Shown here: positions 1 to 8,113 of the stretch, piece by piece
How the letters are laid out: each line of letters opens with the position of its first letter
Position numbering within the stretch: position 1 is the first letter of the stretch
Source of the DNA: Promicromonospora umidemergens
Lineage (GTDB): Bacteria; Actinomycetota; Actinomycetes; Actinomycetales; Cellulomonadaceae
Assembly: GCF_024171995.1 (NCBI RefSeq)
Contig: NZ_JAMTCT010000017.1
Span: 1-64,000, forward strand
Reading direction: 5' to 3'
DNA length: 64,000 nucleotides
Position numbers and translations under genes: made by a program
The notes under the pieces: generated by a model
Database searches by the model: none
What the model saw: only the letters and a program-made list of their open reading frames with translations
Told to the model about the DNA's origin: nothing

Positions 1-2
1 TG

Positions 3-1430
3 TTGCCGCGGATCGAGGCTGAGGGTTCGTGGCGGTCGGGTGGTACGGCGCGCACGTTCACGTCGTGGTTGCGGGTGCGTGAGGGCATCTCGGCGGCGGC
101 GGCGGGCAAGGACATGACGATGGCGCGTCGCCTGGCCACGGCGTTGCCGGTGACGCGGGAGCGCCTGGTCGCGGGGACCCTGGGTGCGGATCACGCGCGG
201 GTGATGACCGAGGTCGCCCCGACGAGCGAGACGCGTACGGACGCGTTGGCCTGGCTCATCGATACCCGCACGGGGGAGACGACCACCCCGGAGCAGTTCG
301 TGCAGACCGTGTCCGTGGACTTCCCGGATCCGGTGGACGACCCGGACGGGATTCGCACCCGTGAACAGGTCACCGCGGTGCTGGAGGGCGCGATCGCTGA
401 CGGGACGCTGGTGACCGGGGAGGGCCTGGTGTTGCGGGAGGCGAATGTGCTCAACGCGGACCAGTTCCGTGTGGTGGCGCGCCGGTTCGCCACCGTGACC
501 GATCCGGACACTGATGATGTGGAGGAGGACAAGGCCGCGCAGGGCGAGTTCCTGGACCTGTCCAAGACGTTTGGCGGGTATCACGTGGCGGGGTTCCTGA
601 CCGACGAGCACGGCCTGCTGGTCTCGACCGCGATCACCGCGGTGACGGGCGTGCCCGCGGCCGAGGACTCCCGGACGCCCGCGCAGCGTCGGGCGCAAGG
701 CCTGGCGGACGTGGCCCGTGTGGTGCTGGACACCAACCAGGCGTCCCCGGGGGCCGCGATCGCGCCGCACCTGAACGTCACCGTGTCCTGGACGGAGCTG
801 GTCACCCAGGTCACCCGCACCCGCGACGGCCTGTGCCTCACCTGCGGACAGGCCACGCCCGCACGCGGGAGCCGGGCACGCGCAGCTGGTGGCCCGGTGG
901 GTTCGGGTGTGGCGGGTGCGGCGTCGGTGTCCGGGTTGCTGTCAGCGGGTGGTCCCGTGTTCACCGAGACCGGCGGTCGTGCACCACGAGCACTGTTGCG
1001 TCGGTTGGCGTGTGACAGTGCGGTCACTCGGATCGTGTTCGGACCCGACGGTGCGGCACTGGACGTGGGTCGCGCGCAGCGGACCGTGACCGGGCAGATG
1101 CGTCGCGCGGTCATCGCCCGGGACGAGCATTGTGTCTATCCGGGGTGTGATCAGCCGCCCTCACGATGCGAGGTCCACCACGCGGTGACCCATTGGGCCG
1201 ACGGCGGAGAGACGTCGGTCGCGAACAGTGCGTTGCTGTGCTGGTTCCACCATCAGCTCGTCGACGCGCGTGGCATCGTCATGCACTGGACCGGCAAGCC
1301 CGCACAGGGCACCGGCGCCGTCGGCGTGCTGGTCGAGACCGGGTGGGCGTTCACCGACGCCCGCGGGCATCGCATCCACCTGCCCGAAGCCATCGAGGCC
1401 CTACCCTCGCCGGACGTCGAAGCCGCCTGA
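3..1430 (+). CDS. DUF222/HNH endonuclease-family protein, 5' end outside the window
   Basis: The visible 475 codons show the usual actinobacterial layout of this family: a long DUF222 (13E12-repeat) region over about residues 1-300 and a C-terminal HNH nuclease domain around residues 370-425, with CVYPGC, CEVHH and CWFHH motifs that supply the zinc-finger cysteines and the catalytic and metal-binding histidines. A low-complexity Gly/Ala/Arg stretch lies near residues 285-310. The reading frame is open to the window edge and the protein lacks the normal first part of DUF222, so the TTG at position 3 is probably not the true start. Members of this family occur in many copies per actinobacterial genome and are often linked to mobile DNA; their substrate is not known. 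Confidence in the family is high and in any function low. Confidence 0.85.
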   Translation: MPRIEAEGSWRSGGTARTFTSWLRVREGISAAAAGKDMTMARRLATALPVTRERLVAGTLGADHARVMTEVAPTSETRTDALAWLIDTRTGETTTPEQFVQTVSVDFPDPVDDPDGIRTREQVTAVLEGAIADGTLVTGEGLVLREANVLNADQFRVVARRFATVTDPDTDDVEEDKAAQGEFLDLSKTFGGYHVAGFLTDEHGLLVSTAITAVTGVPAAEDSRTPAQRRAQGLADVARVVLDTNQASPGAAIAPHLNVTVSWTELVTQVTRTRDGLCLTCGQATPARGSRARAAGGPVGSGVAGAASVSGLLSAGGPVFTETGGRAPRALLRRLACDSAVTRIVFGPDGAALDVGRAQRTVTGQMRRAVIARDEHCVYPGCDQPPSRCEVHHAVTHWADGGETSVANSALLCWFHHQLVDARGIVMHWTGKPAQGTGAVGVLVETGWAFTDARGHRIHLPEAIEALPSPDVEAA

Positions 1431-1450
1431 CCGGCAGGACCCGAACCGCG

Positions 1451-1841
1451 TCAGCGGGGCTCGATGAGCTGGTTGGTGATCCGTGCCGTGCAGATGCGGC
1501 GGCCCTGCTCGTCGGTGACGACGATCTCGTGCGACGTGATGGTCCGCCCCAGGTGCACGGGAGTCGCCGTGCCGGTCAGCAGCCCGTCCGTCGCGCCCCG
1601 GTGGTGCGTGATGTTCAGGTCCACGCCGGCGCACACCTTGTCCAGCGTGCTCGCGTGGATCAGTGCGCACCACGACCCCAGCGCCTCCGTGAACGCGGCG
1701 GTCGCACCGCCGTGCAAGCGACCGAGCGACTGGGTGTTCCCCGCCACCGGCATGGTGGCCACGACGCGCCGACTGCTCCAGGACCTGGATGCCCAGCTTC
1801 TCGTCCAGAGCACCCAGCGTGATCGTCCACGGCGTCGTCAT
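1451..1841 (-). pseudogene. Hotdog-fold PaaI/YdiI-like thioesterase, frameshifted
   Basis: Two overlapping minus-strand frames together make one complete hotdog thioesterase. The first starts at the ATG at 1841 (MTTPWTITLGALDEKLGIQV) and carries about 25 codons; the second carries the rest from about 1785 down to the TGA at 1451, including the LGRLHGGATAAFTEALGS core and NITHHRG. The join needs a shift near 1765-1785. The pattern ALGS...LNITHHR...LHLGR...DEQGRR is closest to YdiI/MenI-type acyl-CoA thioesterases (1,4-dihydroxy-2-naphthoyl-CoA hydrolase) and also resembles PaaI, which would fit the phenylacetate genes nearby, but the gene is 2.7 kb away. It is either a recent pseudogene or a one-base sequencing error. 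Without the shift it would be an ordinary protein of about 130 residues. Confidence 0.7.
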
Positions 1842-1858
1842 GCCGACACTGTAGGGCG

Positions 1859-2488
1859 CTACGGCATGCCGCCGGAGCCGGCCCGGCCGGCCAGCGGGAC
1901 CCGCCAGCGGTGGCGCAGGGACAGCCCTCGCGCGGCGAACACCAGCGCCGCGACGGCGCTCCCGGTGACGACGTTGAACCAGTCGAGGTTCCAGAGCAGC
2001 GACGTCAGCGCGGCACCGGCCACCGCGGGGATCGCGTAGAGACCCTGAGGCCGGAACACCTGGGGGATCTCGTTGGCGACGACGTCCCGCATGACGCCGC
2101 CGCCGACCGCGGTCGTGAGGCCCAGCAGCACGGACGTCACCGCGCCCATCCCGGACTCCAGCGCCGTGAGCGTGCCGGTGACGCAGAACAGCGCCAGGCC
2201 GCCGGCGTCGAACAGCAACAGCGTGCGGCGCAGCCGCCGTACTCCGAAGACGTGCAGGTAGACCGTCAGGGCGGCCAGGAGCGGCGGGACGACGTAGAGC
2301 GGCTGCTGGAAGGCGTTCGGCACGCCCTGGTTGATGACCAGGTCCCGGATGACGCCGCCGCCGAGGCCGACGAGCGAGGCCAGCATGACCGACCCGACGA
2401 TGTCGAAGTCACGGCGCGCGGCCAGGAGCGACCCCGACACGGCGAAGAAGAACACGCCGATCAGGTCGAGCACGAACATGACGTTCAC
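1859..2488 (-). CDS. TRIC-type (UPF0126/YicG) membrane protein
   Basis: This 209-residue protein is two repeats of a three-helix unit, each with the glycine-rich signature GLGGGVIRD / AVGGGVMRD followed by an aromatic-proline stretch, which is the signature of the UPF0126 family now grouped with trimeric intracellular cation channels. It is expected to sit in the cytoplasmic membrane with about seven helices and pass monovalent cations or small solutes; the physiological substrate in actinobacteria is unproven. I took the GTG at 2488 because AGGAG lies about ten bases upstream; an ATG three codons later is the alternative. It runs in the same direction as, and 72 bases after, the amidohydrolase. 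Confidence 0.85.
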   Translation of the reverse strand: MNVMFVLDLIGVFFFAVSGSLLAARRDFDIVGSVMLASLVGLGGGVIRDLVINQGVPNAFQQPLYVVPPLLAALTVYLHVFGVRRLRRTLLLFDAGGLALFCVTGTLTALESGMGAVTSVLLGLTTAVGGGVMRDVVANEIPQVFRPQGLYAIPAVAGAALTSLLWNLDWFNVVTGSAVAALVFAARGLSLRHRWRVPLAGRAGSGGMP

Positions 2489-2515
2489 GGCCGGCCGGCT
2501 CCTGTCGTCGGCGTC

Positions 2516-2559
2516 GGCGCCGGTATCGGCGTCGGTATTGGCGCCGGTATCGGCGTCGG
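2516..2559. repeat. 24-bp tandem repeat between amidohydrolase and TRIC gene
   Basis: A 20-base block (GGCGCCGGTATCGGCGTCGG) occurs perfectly at 2516-2535 and 2540-2559, separated by TATT. It fills most of the gap between the amidohydrolase stop and the start region of the next gene. Confidence 0.8.
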
Positions 2560-2560
2560 C

Positions 2561-3799
2561 TCAGGCATGGTGGCCGACGCGGGAGAGGATCGCCGTGAGC
2601 GCGGACCGGGTGCCGGTCGACAGCGTCGGTTCCAGGGCCGGGGCGAATCGCGGGGAGTGGTTGACCGGGACGGCGGCGGAACCCAGCGTCTCCGGGGTGA
2701 ACGCGCCGAAGAACCAGTAGACCGACGGCACCCCGATCGCCGTGGCGAGCAGGCCGAAGTCCTCCGACGCCATGACGGGGGAGCCCTCGACGAGGTCGTC
2801 GCCGAACTCCCCGCGCAGGGCCTCGCCGAGGGCGTCGGTGGCGGCGGGGTCGTTGTGGTTCGGCGGGAAGGTCGACAGCACCTCGATCTCGGGCTCCGGC
2901 GCACCCGAGGCCGCCGCCTCGGCCGAGATGATCCGGCGCAGGGCGCTCAGCACCTGCTCACGGACGGCCTCGTCGAACGTGCGCACGTTGAGCGTGAGCT
3001 CGGCACGGTCCGGGATGATGTTCTCCTTCAGCCCGCCGTGGAAGGTGCCGACGGTGACGACGGCGGCGCGGCGTGGGTCGACCTCGCGGGAGACGATCGT
3101 CTGGACGCGGGTGATGATCGCGGCCCCGAGCACTATCGGGTCGGTGGAGTCCTGCGGCTGTGAACCGTGCGCCTGCTTGCCGTGCAGGGTGACCTTCCAC
3201 GAGTCGGCCTGCGTCATCGGGTGGCCATGGGTGTAGGACACCGTGCCGGCCAGGCCGGGCAGCACGTGCTGCCCGTAGACCACCTCCGGTCTCGGGGCCT
3301 TGTTCCAGAGCCCGTCGTCGACCATGGCCGCGGCTCCCGCGGCAGTCTCCTCACCGGGCTGGAAGATGAGCACGACCGTGCCGGACCAGTCGTCGGTGGC
3401 GTCCGCGAGGATGCGGGCCGCGGTCAGCAGCGACGCGGCGTGCGCGTCGTGGCCGCAGCCGTGCATGACCGGCACGGCAGTGCCGTCCGGAAGCGTCCCG
3501 ACGGCCGTGCTCGCGTAGGGCAGGCCGGTGTCCTCGGCGATCGGCAGGCCGTCGATGTCCGCGCGGAACGCGACGGTCGGACCGTCGCCGTTGCGCAGGA
3601 CGCCGACGACGCCGGTACCTCCGCAGCGGATCGTCTCGATGCCGAAGGCCGCGAGGTCGGCGGCCACGAGGTCGGCCGTCCGGTGCTCCTGCATGGACAG
3701 CTCAGGGTGCTGGTGGAGCTGCCGGTAGGTCTTGTGGAGGTACTCGCGGTGGTCGTCGGTCAGCAGATCGGCTGCTGAGGCGTGCTGTCCATGTCTCAT
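2561..3799 (-). CDS. M20 family amidohydrolase (hippurate / IAA-amino-acid hydrolase type)
   Basis: The 412-residue product is a zinc-dependent aminoacylase-type peptidase of the M20D group. The family motifs are in order: RQLHQHPELSMQE near the N terminus, FRADIDGLPI, the metal-binding MHGCGHDAH (about residue 120), FQPGEE (about 150), a dimerisation (lid) domain around residues 190-310, and SEDFG near the C terminus. Such enzymes hydrolyse N-acyl or N-benzoyl amino acids in the cytoplasm; the substrate cannot be read from sequence. Release of phenylacetate from a conjugate would fit the adjacent paa genes, but this is only an inference from position. The start at 3799 is preceded by AGGGGG at proper distance, while the longer frame has no ribosome site. 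Confidence 0.88.
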   Translation of the reverse strand: MRHGQHASAADLLTDDHREYLHKTYRQLHQHPELSMQEHRTADLVAADLAAFGIETIRCGGTGVVGVLRNGDGPTVAFRADIDGLPIAEDTGLPYASTAVGTLPDGTAVPVMHGCGHDAHAASLLTAARILADATDDWSGTVVLIFQPGEETAAGAAAMVDDGLWNKAPRPEVVYGQHVLPGLAGTVSYTHGHPMTQADSWKVTLHGKQAHGSQPQDSTDPIVLGAAIITRVQTIVSREVDPRRAAVVTVGTFHGGLKENIIPDRAELTLNVRTFDEAVREQVLSALRRIISAEAAASGAPEPEIEVLSTFPPNHNDPAATDALGEALRGEFGDDLVEGSPVMASEDFGLLATAIGVPSVYWFFGAFTPETLGSAAVPVNHSPRFAPALEPTLSTGTRSALTAILSRVGHHA

Positions 3800-3848
3800 C
3801 GCAGAACCCCCTGCTACCGCCCGGAACCCGGTCCGCCCGGCCATCCGT

Positions 3849-4496
3849 TCACGCTAGCACCGGGCCGGTCGGCGAGGGTCGCAGGCCCTCGAAGAGCACG
3901 CTGGAGATCGTGGCGGCCAGCGCGTCCTCGCGTACCGGCCCGTCGGGCCGGTACCAGTCGGCCAGGGAGTTGACCATGCCGAAGATGAGCCGGCTGACGA
4001 TGTCTGGGTCGACGTCGCCCCGCAGGTCACCGTCCGCCGCCGCCTGGCGGACCAGGGCGGCCAGGCGTTCGTCGATGTGCCGGCGCCGCTCCATCGCCGC
4101 CCGCTCGACGTCGCTGTTGCCGCGAACCCGCAGCAGGAGCGTGACGGCGGGGAGATTGCCGGCAAGGATGCGGACCGCCGCCTCGACGGTGGTCCGCAGC
4201 CGTACGGAGCTGCGCTCGCCGTCGGTCGCGGTCGCCGCTGCCTCGACCGCCGAGCTCAGCCCTTCCAGCGCCTCGTCGAGCGCGGCCGACAGCAGCGCTT
4301 CCTTGCTGGCGAAGTGGTGGTAGACCGCCGACTTGGTGACGCCGAGCTCGGCGGCGAGGTCGCTGATCGACGTCGCGTCGAACCCGCGGCGGATGAAGAG
4401 GTCGATGGCCGTCCGCAGCACCGCCTCGCGGTCGTGGCCCGGACGTCCGCGCGGGCGGCGGCCGGGTGCGGCCGTCGAGGTGCCGAAAGTGCTCAT
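3849..4496 (-). CDS. paaR: TetR-family repressor of the phenylacetate genes (PaaR-like)
   Basis: A 215-residue TetR protein with the DNA-binding domain at about residues 25-70 (helix-turn-helix ITDLAAELGVTKSAVYHHFASKE-type pattern, beginning SISDLAAELGV) and a helical ligand-binding C-terminal part. It lies directly downstream of paaZ in the same direction, and the intergenic region upstream of paaZ contains a palindrome like that bound by actinobacterial PaaR. PaaR proteins repress paa genes and are released by phenylacetyl-CoA. The gene symbol rests on this context rather than on ligand residues. The long inverted repeat at 4526-4617 separates it from paaZ, so the two may be only partly co-transcribed. 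It starts at ATG 4496. Confidence 0.75.
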   Translation of the reverse strand: MSTFGTSTAAPGRRPRGRPGHDREAVLRTAIDLFIRRGFDATSISDLAAELGVTKSAVYHHFASKEALLSAALDEALEGLSSAVEAAATATDGERSSVRLRTTVEAAVRILAGNLPAVTLLLRVRGNSDVERAAMERRRHIDERLAALVRQAAADGDLRGDVDPDIVSRLIFGMVNSLADWYRPDGPVREDALAATISSVLFEGLRPSPTGPVLA

Positions 4497-4525
4497 CCGA
4501 ATATCGTCCCAGACGGGCAGGTCCA

Positions 4526-4617
4526 GGACCGCCGGTGAGTGGTCGGCAAGACGTCAGGTGTTCGGCAACTCGGGTTACCGAACACCTGACGTTCTACCGA
4601 CCACTCACCGGCGGTCC
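4526..4617 (-). terminator. 40-bp-arm inverted repeat overlapping the paaZ stop codon
   Basis: Left arm 4526-4565 and right arm 4578-4617 are reverse complements over 40 bases with three differences; the loop is the 12 bases 4566-4577. Read on the minus strand, the transcribed strand of paaZ, two of the differences become G-U pairs and only one C-A mismatch remains. The right arm contains the last three codons and the TGA of paaZ (4605). No T-run follows. The simplest reading is a strong terminator or 3'-stabilising hairpin between paaZ and paaR. Confidence 0.8.
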
Positions 4618-6638
4618 TTCGCGACCAGCGTCAGCACGTCGTAGGTGGCCACCTGCTCGTCGTCCTGGTTGGTGACCGTCGCGTCCCAGCGCACCTCGCC
4701 GTAGTCGGCCGAGCTGCGCGGCGTCAGCTGCTTGACGGTCAGGCTCACCCAGATGGTGTCGCCCGCCTTGACCGGGGTGAGGAACCGCAGGCGGTCGACG
4801 CCGAAGTTGGCGAGCACCGGGCCGGGGTCCGGGTCCACGAAGAGCCCGGCGGCCAGGGACACCACGAGGTAGCCGTGCGCGACGATGCCGCCGAAGAACG
4901 GGTTCGCCGCTGCGGCCTCCGGGTCGGTGTGCGCATAGAAGGTGTCGCCGGTGAACTCCGCGAAGTGGTCGATGTCGTCGAGCGTGACCGTCCGGGAGGC
5001 CGTCTCGATGGTGTCGCCGATCCGCAGCTCGGCCAGCGACTTGCGGAACGGGTGCACGCCGTCGAGCACCCGCCGGGACCCCGTCGTCCACCGGCCGGTG
5101 ATCGCCGTGAGCATGTCGGGCGAGCCCTGGACGGCTGTGCGCTGCATGTGGTGCAGCACCGCGCGGATGCCGCCCAGCTCCTCACCGCCGCCCGCTCGGC
5201 CGGGGCCGCCGTGCACGAGCATCGGCAGCGGGCTGCCATGGCCGGTCGACTCGGCGGCGTCGTCGCGGTCGAGGATCAGCAGCCGGCCGTGCCAGGGGGC
5301 GAGCCCGCGGGCCACCTCGCGGGCGACCTGCGGGTCGTGGGTGATCAGCGACGCCACCAGGCTGCCCTTTCCGCGAGCGGCCAGCTCGACCGCCTCGTGG
5401 ACCGACCCGTAGGTGAGCACGGTGGCGACCGGGCCGAACGGCTCCACCTCGTGGGGCTCGGCGGCGCCGGGGCGGGCCCGCAGCAGCACGGGGGAGAGGA
5501 ACGCGCCACGCTCGGCGTCGGCGCCCACGACGTCGACGCGCGCCGGGTCGCCGTAGACGATGTCGGCGGAGGTGCGCAGCGCCTCGATGGCCTTGCGCAC
5601 CTCGTCGCGCTGGCCGAGGCTGGCGAGCGCGCCCATCCGGACGCTCTGGTCGGCGGGGTCGCCGACGGTGATCCGGCCCAGGCGCGCGCTGATCGCGTCG
5701 ACCACGGCGTCGACGATCGGCTCCGGGACGATGACGCGCCGGATCGCCGTGCACTTCTGGCCGGCCTTGACGGTCATCTCGGTGACGACGCCCTTGACGA
5801 ACAGGTCGAGCTCCGGGTCCTCCACCGTCACGTCGGGGCCGAGGATCGAGCAGTTCAGCGAGTCGGCCTCGACCCCCAGCCGGACGCCGCGGTGCAGCAC
5901 CGCCGGGTGCTCGCGCAGGATCGCGGCGGTGTGCGCCGAGCCGGTGAACGCGACGGCGTCCTGCTCGCCGAGCTCGTCCAGCAGGGTGCCCGCGCTGCCG
6001 CAGACCAGCTGGAGGCTGCCGGCGGGCAGGATGCCGGAGGCGATGATCTGCCGGACCACCGCCTCGGTGAGGTACGCCGTCTGGCTGCCCGGCTTGACGA
6101 TGCTGGGCAGACCCGCGAGGAAGGCGGGCGCGAGCTTCTCCAGCATGCCCCACACGGGGAAGTTGAAGGCGTTGATCTGCACGGCGACGCCGGGGCGCGA
6201 GGTGTACAGGTGCTGGCCGACGAAGGCGCCGCCCTTGCCGAGCGGTTCGAGGGCGCCGTCGAGGTGCACGGTGTCGTCCGGGAGCTCGCGCTTGCCCTTG
6301 CTCGCGTAGCTGAACAGCGTGCCGATGCCGCCGTCGATGTCGACCTGCGAGTCACGCCGCGTGGCCCCCGTGCGCAGGGACACGGCGTAGAAGTCGTCCT
6401 TGCGGCCGCCCAGGTGCAGGGCCAGCTGTTTGAGCAGCGTCGCGCGCTCGTGGAACGTCAGGGCCTGGATCGCCGGGCCGCCGACCTGGCGCGCGTGCGC
6501 CACCAGCGCGGCGAAGTCGAGGCCGTGGCTCGAGACGCGGGTGACCTCGTCGCCGGTCACGGCGTCGAGGACGGGTTCGCCGCCGTCGGTCCCGCGGAAC
6601 CAGCTGCCCGCGACATAGCTCTCCAGCTGTGTGCTCAC
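4605..6638 (-). CDS. paaZ: PaaZ: oxepin-CoA hydrolase / 3-oxo-5,6-dehydrosuberyl-CoA semialdehyde dehydrogenase
   Basis: This bifunctional enzyme opens the ring oxepin-CoA and oxidises the resulting aldehyde to 3-oxo-5,6-dehydrosuberyl-CoA in aerobic phenylacetate breakdown. Residues 1 to about 520 form an aldehyde dehydrogenase domain, with NFPVWG and the catalytic cysteine in KAGQKCTAIRR (about residue 295) and the general-base glutamate in GVEADSLN. About residues 535-677 form a MaoC-like R-specific hydratase domain with FAEFTGDTFYAHTD and FFGGIVAHGY. Total length matches known PaaZ. The GTG at 6638 is preferred over the ATG at 6647, because GGAGGG touches that ATG but stands nine bases before the GTG. 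It is transcribed divergently from paaA across a putative PaaR site. Confidence 0.93.
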   Translation of the reverse strand: MSTQLESYVAGSWFRGTDGGEPVLDAVTGDEVTRVSSHGLDFAALVAHARQVGGPAIQALTFHERATLLKQLALHLGGRKDDFYAVSLRTGATRRDSQVDIDGGIGTLFSYASKGKRELPDDTVHLDGALEPLGKGGAFVGQHLYTSRPGVAVQINAFNFPVWGMLEKLAPAFLAGLPSIVKPGSQTAYLTEAVVRQIIASGILPAGSLQLVCGSAGTLLDELGEQDAVAFTGSAHTAAILREHPAVLHRGVRLGVEADSLNCSILGPDVTVEDPELDLFVKGVVTEMTVKAGQKCTAIRRVIVPEPIVDAVVDAISARLGRITVGDPADQSVRMGALASLGQRDEVRKAIEALRTSADIVYGDPARVDVVGADAERGAFLSPVLLRARPGAAEPHEVEPFGPVATVLTYGSVHEAVELAARGKGSLVASLITHDPQVAREVARGLAPWHGRLLILDRDDAAESTGHGSPLPMLVHGGPGRAGGGEELGGIRAVLHHMQRTAVQGSPDMLTAITGRWTTGSRRVLDGVHPFRKSLAELRIGDTIETASRTVTLDDIDHFAEFTGDTFYAHTDPEAAAANPFFGGIVAHGYLVVSLAAGLFVDPDPGPVLANFGVDRLRFLTPVKAGDTIWVSLTVKQLTPRSSADYGEVRWDATVTNQDDEQVATYDVLTLVAKDRR

Positions 6639-6702
6639 TGTGCGCATCCCTCCAGATCGGTCTGCCCGGGCCGTTGTGCTACCCGCTGTGCCTGTGTCAA
6701 TG

Positions 6703-6724
6703 TATTACAGAACGTTCGGTCGGT
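6703..6724. promoter_or_regulatory. Putative PaaR operator between paaZ and paaA
   Basis: The core ACAGAACGTTCGGT at 6707-6720 fits ACCGNNCGNNCGGT, the core I recall for the corynebacterial PaaR site, at all but one fixed position. It is a near-palindrome in the middle of the 118-base divergent control region, where one repressor could act on both directions. The minus strand also has TTGACA at 6695-6700 as a possible -35 element for paaZ. Confidence 0.6.
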
Positions 6725-6756
6725 AAATAGCAGCAGTCGCCCAGCGGAGGTCCCCC

Positions 6757-7791
6757 ATGTCGGTAGTCGCCGAGCCAGAGCCTGAGGCAGATCCTGAGGC
6801 AGATCCGAAGGCGGAGCCTGAGAGCGAGGCGCAGCTCGAGGCCCGCTTCCAGGCCGTGATCGCCCGCAAGGACCGCATCGAGCCGCGCGACTGGATGCCG
6901 GACGCCTACCGCAGGACGCTGGTGCGGCAGGTCGCCCAGCACGCCCACTCCGAGATCATCGGGATGCAGCCGGAGGGCAGCTGGATCAGCCGTGCGCCCT
7001 CGCTGCGGCGCAAGGCCATCCTGCTCGCCAAGGTCCAGGACGAGGCGGGGCACGGCCTCTACCTCTACTCGGCCGCGGAGACGCTCGGCGTCTCGCGCCA
7101 GGAGCTCACCGAGATGCTGATCAGCGGCAGGCAGAAGTACTCCTCGATCTTCAACTACCCCACGCTCTCGTACGCCGACATGGGCACCATCGGCTGGCTG
7201 GTCGACGGCGCGGCCATCTGCAACCAGGTGCCCCTGTGCCGCACCTCGTTCGGCCCCTACGGCCGGGCCATGATCCGCATCTGCAAGGAGGAGTCGTTCC
7301 ACCAGCGGCAGGGCTACGAGCTGCTGGCGACGATGATGCGCGGCACCGACGAGCAGCGCGCCATGGTCCAGGAGTCCGTCGACCGGTTCTGGTGGCCCTC
7401 GCTGATGATGTTCGGCCCGCCGGACGACGCGTCGCCCAACACCGCGCAGTCCATGGCGTGGGGCGTCAAGACCCACACCAACGACGAGCTGCGCCAGCGC
7501 TTCGTCGACATGACGGTGCCCCAGGCCGCCGCGCTCGGCGTGACCCTGCCGGACCCGGACCTGGTCTGGAACGCGGAGCGTGGCGCGCACGACTTCGGGC
7601 AGCCGGACTGGGACGAGCTCTGGGCCGTCGTCAAGGGGAACGGGCCGTGCAACACCCAGCGCGTGGCCCACCGCAAGCGGGCCTGGGACGAGGGCGCCTG
7701 GGTCCGGGAGGCGGCGCTCGCCTTCGCGAACGGCACCGGCACCGGCACCGACGACAACGACAACGACAACGACGGGACCGAACCGGCATGA
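6757..7791 (+). CDS. paaA: 1,2-phenylacetyl-CoA epoxidase, catalytic subunit PaaA
   Basis: PaaA is the di-iron oxygenase subunit that epoxidises the ring of phenylacetyl-CoA. The ferritin-like fold is marked by two ExxH iron-ligand motifs, DEAGHG at about residue 95 and EESFHQR at about residue 180, and by the family block [18 protein letters not shown]. At 344 residues it is slightly longer than usual because of an acidic N-terminal tail of alternating Pro, Glu, Ala and Asp (residues 6-28) and an Asp/Asn-rich C-terminal tail (DDNDNDND), neither of which is part of the enzyme core. The tails look like local codon-repeat expansion. The ATG at 6757 follows GGAGG. It is the first gene of a tightly overlapping operon. 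Confidence 0.95.
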   Translation: MSVVAEPEPEADPEADPKAEPESEAQLEARFQAVIARKDRIEPRDWMPDAYRRTLVRQVAQHAHSEIIGMQPEGSWISRAPSLRRKAILLAKVQDEAGHGLYLYSAAETLGVSRQELTEMLISGRQKYSSIFNYPTLSYADMGTIGWLVDGAAICNQVPLCRTSFGPYGRAMIRICKEESFHQRQGYELLATMMRGTDEQRAMVQESVDRFWWPSLMMFGPPDDASPNTAQSMAWGVKTHTNDELRQRFVDMTVPQAAALGVTLPDPDLVWNAERGAHDFGQPDWDELWAVVKGNGPCNTQRVAHRKRAWDEGAWVREAALAFANGTGTGTDDNDNDNDGTEPA

Positions 7792-8084
7792 GCGGCCAGA
7801 TCAGCGGCGAGTGGCCGCTCTACGAGGTGTTCGTCCGCGGCAAGCGCGGCCTCAACCACGTCCACGTCGGTTCGCTGCACGCGCCGGACGACCAGCTCGC
7901 GCTGCGCCACGCCCGCGACGTCTACACCCGCCGCAACGAGGGCGTGAGCATCTGGGTCGTGCGCTCGTCCGCGATCACCGCGTCCAGCCCGGACGAGAAG
8001 GACCCCCTGTTCGCGCCCAGCGGGGACAAGGTCTACCGGCACCCCACGTTCTACGACATCCCCGCCGACGTACCGCACATGTGA
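7788..8084 (+). CDS. paaB: 1,2-phenylacetyl-CoA epoxidase subunit PaaB
   Basis: The 98-residue product is the small structural subunit PaaB, thought to bridge PaaA-PaaC heterodimers into the full complex. Diagnostic blocks are [20 protein letters not shown] at the N terminus, [13 protein letters not shown] in the middle and [11 protein letters not shown] at the end. The ATG at 7788 overlaps the paaA stop as ATGA, so translation is probably coupled. Confidence 0.95.
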   Translation: MSGQISGEWPLYEVFVRGKRGLNHVHVGSLHAPDDQLALRHARDVYTRRNEGVSIWVVRSSAITASSPDEKDPLFAPSGDKVYRHPTFYDIPADVPHM

Positions 8085-8113
8085 GCAGCGCCCACAGGGA
8101 GGAGGACCACCGC

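Noticed and set aside
1451-1841. Naming the broken thioesterase paaI
   Set aside because: Its motifs are at least as close to YdiI/MenI, and it is separated from the paa genes by two unrelated genes.
4875-6785. 636-codon plus-strand open frame opposite paaZ
   Set aside because: It is the antisense shadow of a clear PaaZ gene and crosses the paaZ-paaA promoter region.
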